Source: CAJXVY01 sp031580995 (GTDB taxonomy: Bacteria > Actinomycetota > Actinomycetes > Actinomycetales > Microbacteriaceae). From it: a DNA stretch of 64,000 bases. Below are positions 61,075 to 64,000 of this stretch, piece by piece; positions within the stretch are counted from its first letter, which is position 1; each line of letters begins with the position of its first letter. Under the pieces are notes generated by a model. It was given only the letters and a program-made list of their open reading frames with translations, searched no databases and was not told where the DNA came from. Location: NCBI GenBank assembly GCA_031580995.1, contig JAVLCC010000005.1, positions 3,051 through 67,050 of the forward strand, written 5' to 3'. The position numbers were made by a program, and so were the translations under genes.

Positions 61075-62010
61075 ATGACCTCAATGGGTGACAAGGCAAA
61101 AGTAAAAGCCAGAGTCGGAGACATTGTTTTTTCTCGCCTTGCAAGGTTTTCGGGAATTGGAATCCTGGTAATCCTGGCAGCCGTCGCGTTCTTTCTCTTT
61201 TTGCAAGGCCTGCCCGCTCTTCTTCCAGGTGCTGACTTCGTTGGCAAGGCGGATAACCCACTGAGCTATGTGGCTCCGTACATTTTCGGAACCGTTTACT
61301 CTTCGATCATTGCCCTTCTGATTGCCACTCCGCTGGCAGTGGGCATTGCACTTTATATTTCACACTTCGCCGATAGAAAGTTTTCACAAGTAATCGGCTA
61401 CATCATCGATCTTTTGGCCGCCATCCCCTCGGTTGTTTTCGGACTTTGGGGCATCCTAATTTTGGCTCCATTTTTGAACCCAACATACGTTTGGCTTAGC
61501 GAGAATCTCAATTGGATTCCACTTTTTGAAGGGCAGGTTTCTGCAACAGGCAGGACCATGCTGACCGCTGGAATTGTTTTGGCGATCATGGTGCTTCCAA
61601 TTATGTCGGCTTTGATTCGAGAGGTGTTTTTGCAAACACCCAGACTTCACGAGGAAGCTGCATTGGCTCTGGGGGCTACCCGTTGGGAAATGATCAAGAT
61701 GGCCGTTTTGCCATTTGGAAGGCCTGGAATCATCTCTTCGATGATGTTGGGGCTTGGTCGCGCACTTGGTGAAACCATGGCTGTTGCTCTGGTGCTATCA
61801 CCCGCCTCGATCGTGAATTTCGCACTTCTCACATCTCAAAACTCAAACACCATCGCAGCAAACATTGCCTTGGACTTCCCTGAAGCAGGCGGTGACTACA
61901 GATCTCTGTTGATTGCCACCGGTTTGATGCTGTTTTTGATCACAATGATTGTGAACATGATTGCCCGCTACGTCATCAGCCGTCGCGCAGCGTTCTCAGG
62001 AGCTAACTAA
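61075..62010 (+). CDS. pstC: Phosphate ABC transporter permease PstC
   Basis: The 311-aa membrane protein has about six helices and a binding-protein-dependent permease fold, including the EAALALGATRWEMIKMAVLPFGRPGI loop (EAA motif) that contacts the PstB ATPase. AGGGAG precedes the ATG at 61075 by five bases. The stop codon overlaps the pstA start by one base. Secure. Confidence 0.94.
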   Translation: MTSMGDKAKVKARVGDIVFSRLARFSGIGILVILAAVAFFLFLQGLPALLPGADFVGKADNPLSYVAPYIFGTVYSSIIALLIATPLAVGIALYISHFADRKFSQVIGYIIDLLAAIPSVVFGLWGILILAPFLNPTYVWLSENLNWIPLFEGQVSATGRTMLTAGIVLAIMVLPIMSALIREVFLQTPRLHEEAALALGATRWEMIKMAVLPFGRPGIISSMMLGLGRALGETMAVALVLSPASIVNFALLTSQNSNTIAANIALDFPEAGGDYRSLLIATGLMLFLITMIVNMIARYVISRRAAFSGAN

Positions 62011-63074
62011 TGACTACTACCGCACCAATTATTGACACCTCAAACACCCTTCCAAGAAGATTCAGTCTTTTCGCTCTTGGTGGATCAGTTGCTATTAGCC
62101 TGAGCGTTTTCATTCTTGCTGGGTTCACATCCGAGGATGGCATTCCTAACTTCTTTGGAGTTGGAGTTTTGGCCTTCATTTTTTACATGGTAATTTCCTT
62201 CATCGCCTCTCGAGCTGTTGAGGGAAGGCGCAAAGCCGCTGACCGCATGGTTACAGGATGGGTGACTGCCGCTTTCACCTTGGCGCTTGTTCCACTTACG
62301 TCTCTGATTTGGACTGTTTTTTCTAATGGCCTAAACAGAATGGACATAACCTTTTTCACAAACAGCATGAGAAACGTGCTGGGAGAAGGTGGGGGCGCCT
62401 ATCACGCCATCATTGGAACACTGGAGTTGACCGGAATCGCAACCGCAATTGCACTCCCGCTTGGAATCTTGACTGCTATCTACCTAGTCGAATACGGCAG
62501 AGGACGCTTGAAAAACGCCGTTACGTTCTTCATTGACGTGATGACAGGAATCCCCTCGATTGTTGCTGGTTTGTTTGCCTTTTCATTGTTTTTGATTCTC
62601 TTCGGTCCAGCTAGCGCCATCAATGGTATGGCGGGTGCTGTTTCACTCGCAGTGCTTATGACGCCTGTTGTGACCAGAGCCACAGAGGAAATGCTAAAGA
62701 TTGTTCCCAATGAGCTGAGGGAAGCCTCCTACGCTCTTGGGGTTCCCAAATATTTGACCATCTTGAAAGTTGTGATCCCAACCGCACTGGCTGGAATTGC
62801 AACCGGTGTGATTATTGCCATCGCCCGTGTCATCGGTGAGACCGCACCGCTTCTTTTGGCTGCTGGTTTCACCACCTCGGTGAATTTCAACCCACTAGAG
62901 GAAAAGATGATGACCCTTCCGGTGTTTGTCTACACCTCATATGCAATCCAGGGAACCGATGCCCAGTCCTATGTTGATAGAGCCTGGGCTGGAGCGCTAA
63001 CACTGATGCTGATAGTTATGGTTCTAAACCTCATAGCCCGAATTATTTCCAGAATCTTTTCACCGAAGTTCTAA
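62010..63074 (+). CDS. pstA: Phosphate ABC transporter permease PstA
   Basis: A 354-aa membrane protein with two hydrophobic segments in an N-terminal extension of about 110 residues, then the permease domain with the EAA-loop REASYALGVPKYLTILKVVIPTALAGI. It overlaps pstC by one base and lies 18 bases before pstB, whose start has AAAGGAG. Secure. Confidence 0.94.
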   Translation: MTTTAPIIDTSNTLPRRFSLFALGGSVAISLSVFILAGFTSEDGIPNFFGVGVLAFIFYMVISFIASRAVEGRRKAADRMVTGWVTAAFTLALVPLTSLIWTVFSNGLNRMDITFFTNSMRNVLGEGGGAYHAIIGTLELTGIATAIALPLGILTAIYLVEYGRGRLKNAVTFFIDVMTGIPSIVAGLFAFSLFLILFGPASAINGMAGAVSLAVLMTPVVTRATEEMLKIVPNELREASYALGVPKYLTILKVVIPTALAGIATGVIIAIARVIGETAPLLLAAGFTTSVNFNPLEEKMMTLPVFVYTSYAIQGTDAQSYVDRAWAGALTLMLIVMVLNLIARIISRIFSPKF

Positions 63075-63092
63075 CCAAAGGAGCAACTAACC

Positions 63093-63872
63093 ATGTCGAC
63101 ACGCGTAGACCTAAAAGACCTAAACGTCTACTACGGAAACTTTCTAGCCGTAGAGGGAATCAACATGACCATCGATCCAAAAAGTGTTACGGCATTTATC
63201 GGCCCCTCTGGATGTGGAAAGTCAACTCTTATTAGAACCCTGAACAGGATGCACGAGGTAATCCCAGGTGCATATGTAACAGGTGAACTGCTAATGGACG
63301 GTGAAAACCTGTATAAGCCAGAGATTGACCCTGTGACTGTGCGCAGAAACGTCGGGATGGTCTTCCAGCGCCCAAACCCTTTCCCTACCATGTCAATCCG
63401 TGACAACGTGATTGCAGGCTACAAGCTCAACAACAACCGCATGAACAAATCAGAAGCTGATGACATCGCCGAGAAGGCACTCCGCGGAGCAAACCTCTGG
63501 GAAGAGGTTAAAGACCGCCTTCAGCAGCCCGGTAGCAGTCTTTCCGGTGGTCAGCAACAGAGGCTTTGCATCGCAAGAGCGATTGCCGTGGAGCCAGAGG
63601 TAATTTTGATGGATGAGCCAACAAGTGCTTTGGACCCAATTTCAACTCAGGCGATTGAGGATCTAGCAGTAGAGCTCAAAAAGGACTACACCGTGGTTAT
63701 CGTTACCCACAACATGCAGCAGGCCTCGCGTATTAGCGATATGACAGCCTTTTTCAACATCGCAGGAACAGGGAAGCCTGGAAAGCTAATTGAATACGAC
63801 AAGACCGAAACTATTTTTTCTAACCCAAAGGAAAAAAACACCGAGGACTATGTCTCTGGAAGATTTGGATAA
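63093..63872 (+). CDS. pstB: Phosphate ABC transporter ATP-binding protein PstB
   Basis: A 259-aa ATPase: Walker A GPSGCGKSTLIRTLNRM, the PstB-typical NRMHEVIPGA and FQRPNPFPTMSI, signature LSGGQQQRLCIARAIA and Walker B VILMDEPTSALDP. It ends with the standard ENTEDYVSGRFG tail of PstB. Last gene of the pst operon, followed by a terminator. Secure. Confidence 0.96.
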   Translation: MSTRVDLKDLNVYYGNFLAVEGINMTIDPKSVTAFIGPSGCGKSTLIRTLNRMHEVIPGAYVTGELLMDGENLYKPEIDPVTVRRNVGMVFQRPNPFPTMSIRDNVIAGYKLNNNRMNKSEADDIAEKALRGANLWEEVKDRLQQPGSSLSGGQQQRLCIARAIAVEPEVILMDEPTSALDPISTQAIEDLAVELKKDYTVVIVTHNMQQASRISDMTAFFNIAGTGKPGKLIEYDKTETIFSNPKEKNTEDYVSGRFG

Positions 63873-63887
63873 ATTCACAAGCAAAAC

Positions 63888-63917
63888 AAACCGCGGGCTA
63901 TTTGTCCGCGGTTTTTT
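63888..63917 (+). terminator. Rho-independent terminator after pstB
   Basis: AAACCGCGG and CCGCGGTTT pair (stem of nine bases, loop around GCTATTTGT), followed by a T-rich run. It ends the pst operon. Confidence 0.88.
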
Positions 63918-63933
63918 GTTTTAGGGTCTACAC

Positions 63934-64000
63934 ATGATCGAAACTGTAACCAAGGACCTACCAACGGCGGTAGATGAAAAAGGTAATCCGAAGACCATTC
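63934..64000 (+). CDS. Start of an unidentified gene (cut by window edge)
   Basis: An ATG at 63934, with AGGG nine bases upstream, opens a frame of 22 codons that runs off the window. The peptide starts MIETVTKDLP and is too short to assign. The gene follows the pst terminator, so it is probably a separate transcript. Confidence 0.45.
   Translation, partial: MIETVTKDLPTAVDEKGNPKTI

Noticed and set aside
61043..61261. Minus-strand frames opposite the start of pstC
   Set aside because: Shadow frames across a well-supported pstC gene; no independent support.
1..64000. CRISPR arrays, insertion sequences, prophage or restriction-modification genes
   Set aside because: I looked for direct repeats with spacers, transposase or integrase motifs and terminal inverted repeats and saw none. 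The HNH gene is a widespread chromosomal type and not part of a mobile element here.

Overview
The window looks like a compact, streamlined actinobacterial chromosome, most likely a low-GC member of the Microbacteriaceae (the Luna-type freshwater or marine lineages such as Rhodoluna or Aquiluna are the best guess). The evidence is gene content and order: CarD, a fused IspDF, a two-gene XPB-type helicase, a WXG100 protein, SenX3/RegX3-like regulators, a DtxR-type regulator with every metal ligand at DtxR numbering, a GlnR-like regulator, and the DUF3027, DUF2530 and DUF4032 families. Base composition is moderate by eye (not calculated). Genes are tightly packed, with many ATGA-type overlaps, TTG and GTG starts, and convergent genes whose stop codons overlap.

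Layout. 1-17993 is almost entirely minus strand: rsmI-metG-tatD-rsmA-ispE-ABC-F, then tRNA-Gln-glmU-prs-permease, then rplY-pth-mfd-mazG-hisS-eno (eno is cut by the left edge). 18034-25456 holds an MFS exporter, a TIGR01777 oxidoreductase, a membrane protein, a RimJ-like acetyltransferase, a folate enzyme, and a 1188-aa helicase-like protein whose ATPase motifs are degenerate. 25584-33434 holds tRNA-Arg, a SulP transporter, a fasciclin protein, a DUF418 protein, an HNH nuclease, an NlpC/P60 hydrolase, a DtxR-like regulator, serC, DUF2530, DUF3027 and a two-domain cold-shock protein. 33507-41567 holds the XPB helicase pair, a two-component system, WXG100, groEL with two CIRCE operators, and cspA. 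41726-50029 holds msrB, a LysE exporter, tRNA-Thr, a DsbA-like protein, an MsiK/UgpC-like ATPase, a DUF4032 kinase-like protein, rlmB-cysS-ispDF and carD.

From 50121 to the end the window is dominated by phosphate and polyphosphate biology: regX3-senX3, phoU, gpmA, ygfZ, a nitrobindin-like protein, a GlnR-like regulator, ppk1, mutT1 and pstSCAB. Two arrays of GTTCACC-like direct repeats spaced exactly 11 bp lie in front of phoU and pstS and look like PHO boxes. They tie the RegX3-like regulator to its likely targets within the window.

I found no mobile element, CRISPR array, phage gene or clear defence island. The most unusual items are the degenerate helicase-like protein, a 159-bp antisense overlap of DUF2530 and DUF3027, an unassigned small ORF plus terminator upstream of the HNH gene, a hexanucleotide repeat inside ispDF, and the PHO-box arrays. 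All functional statements rest on reading motifs by eye; no database search was run.
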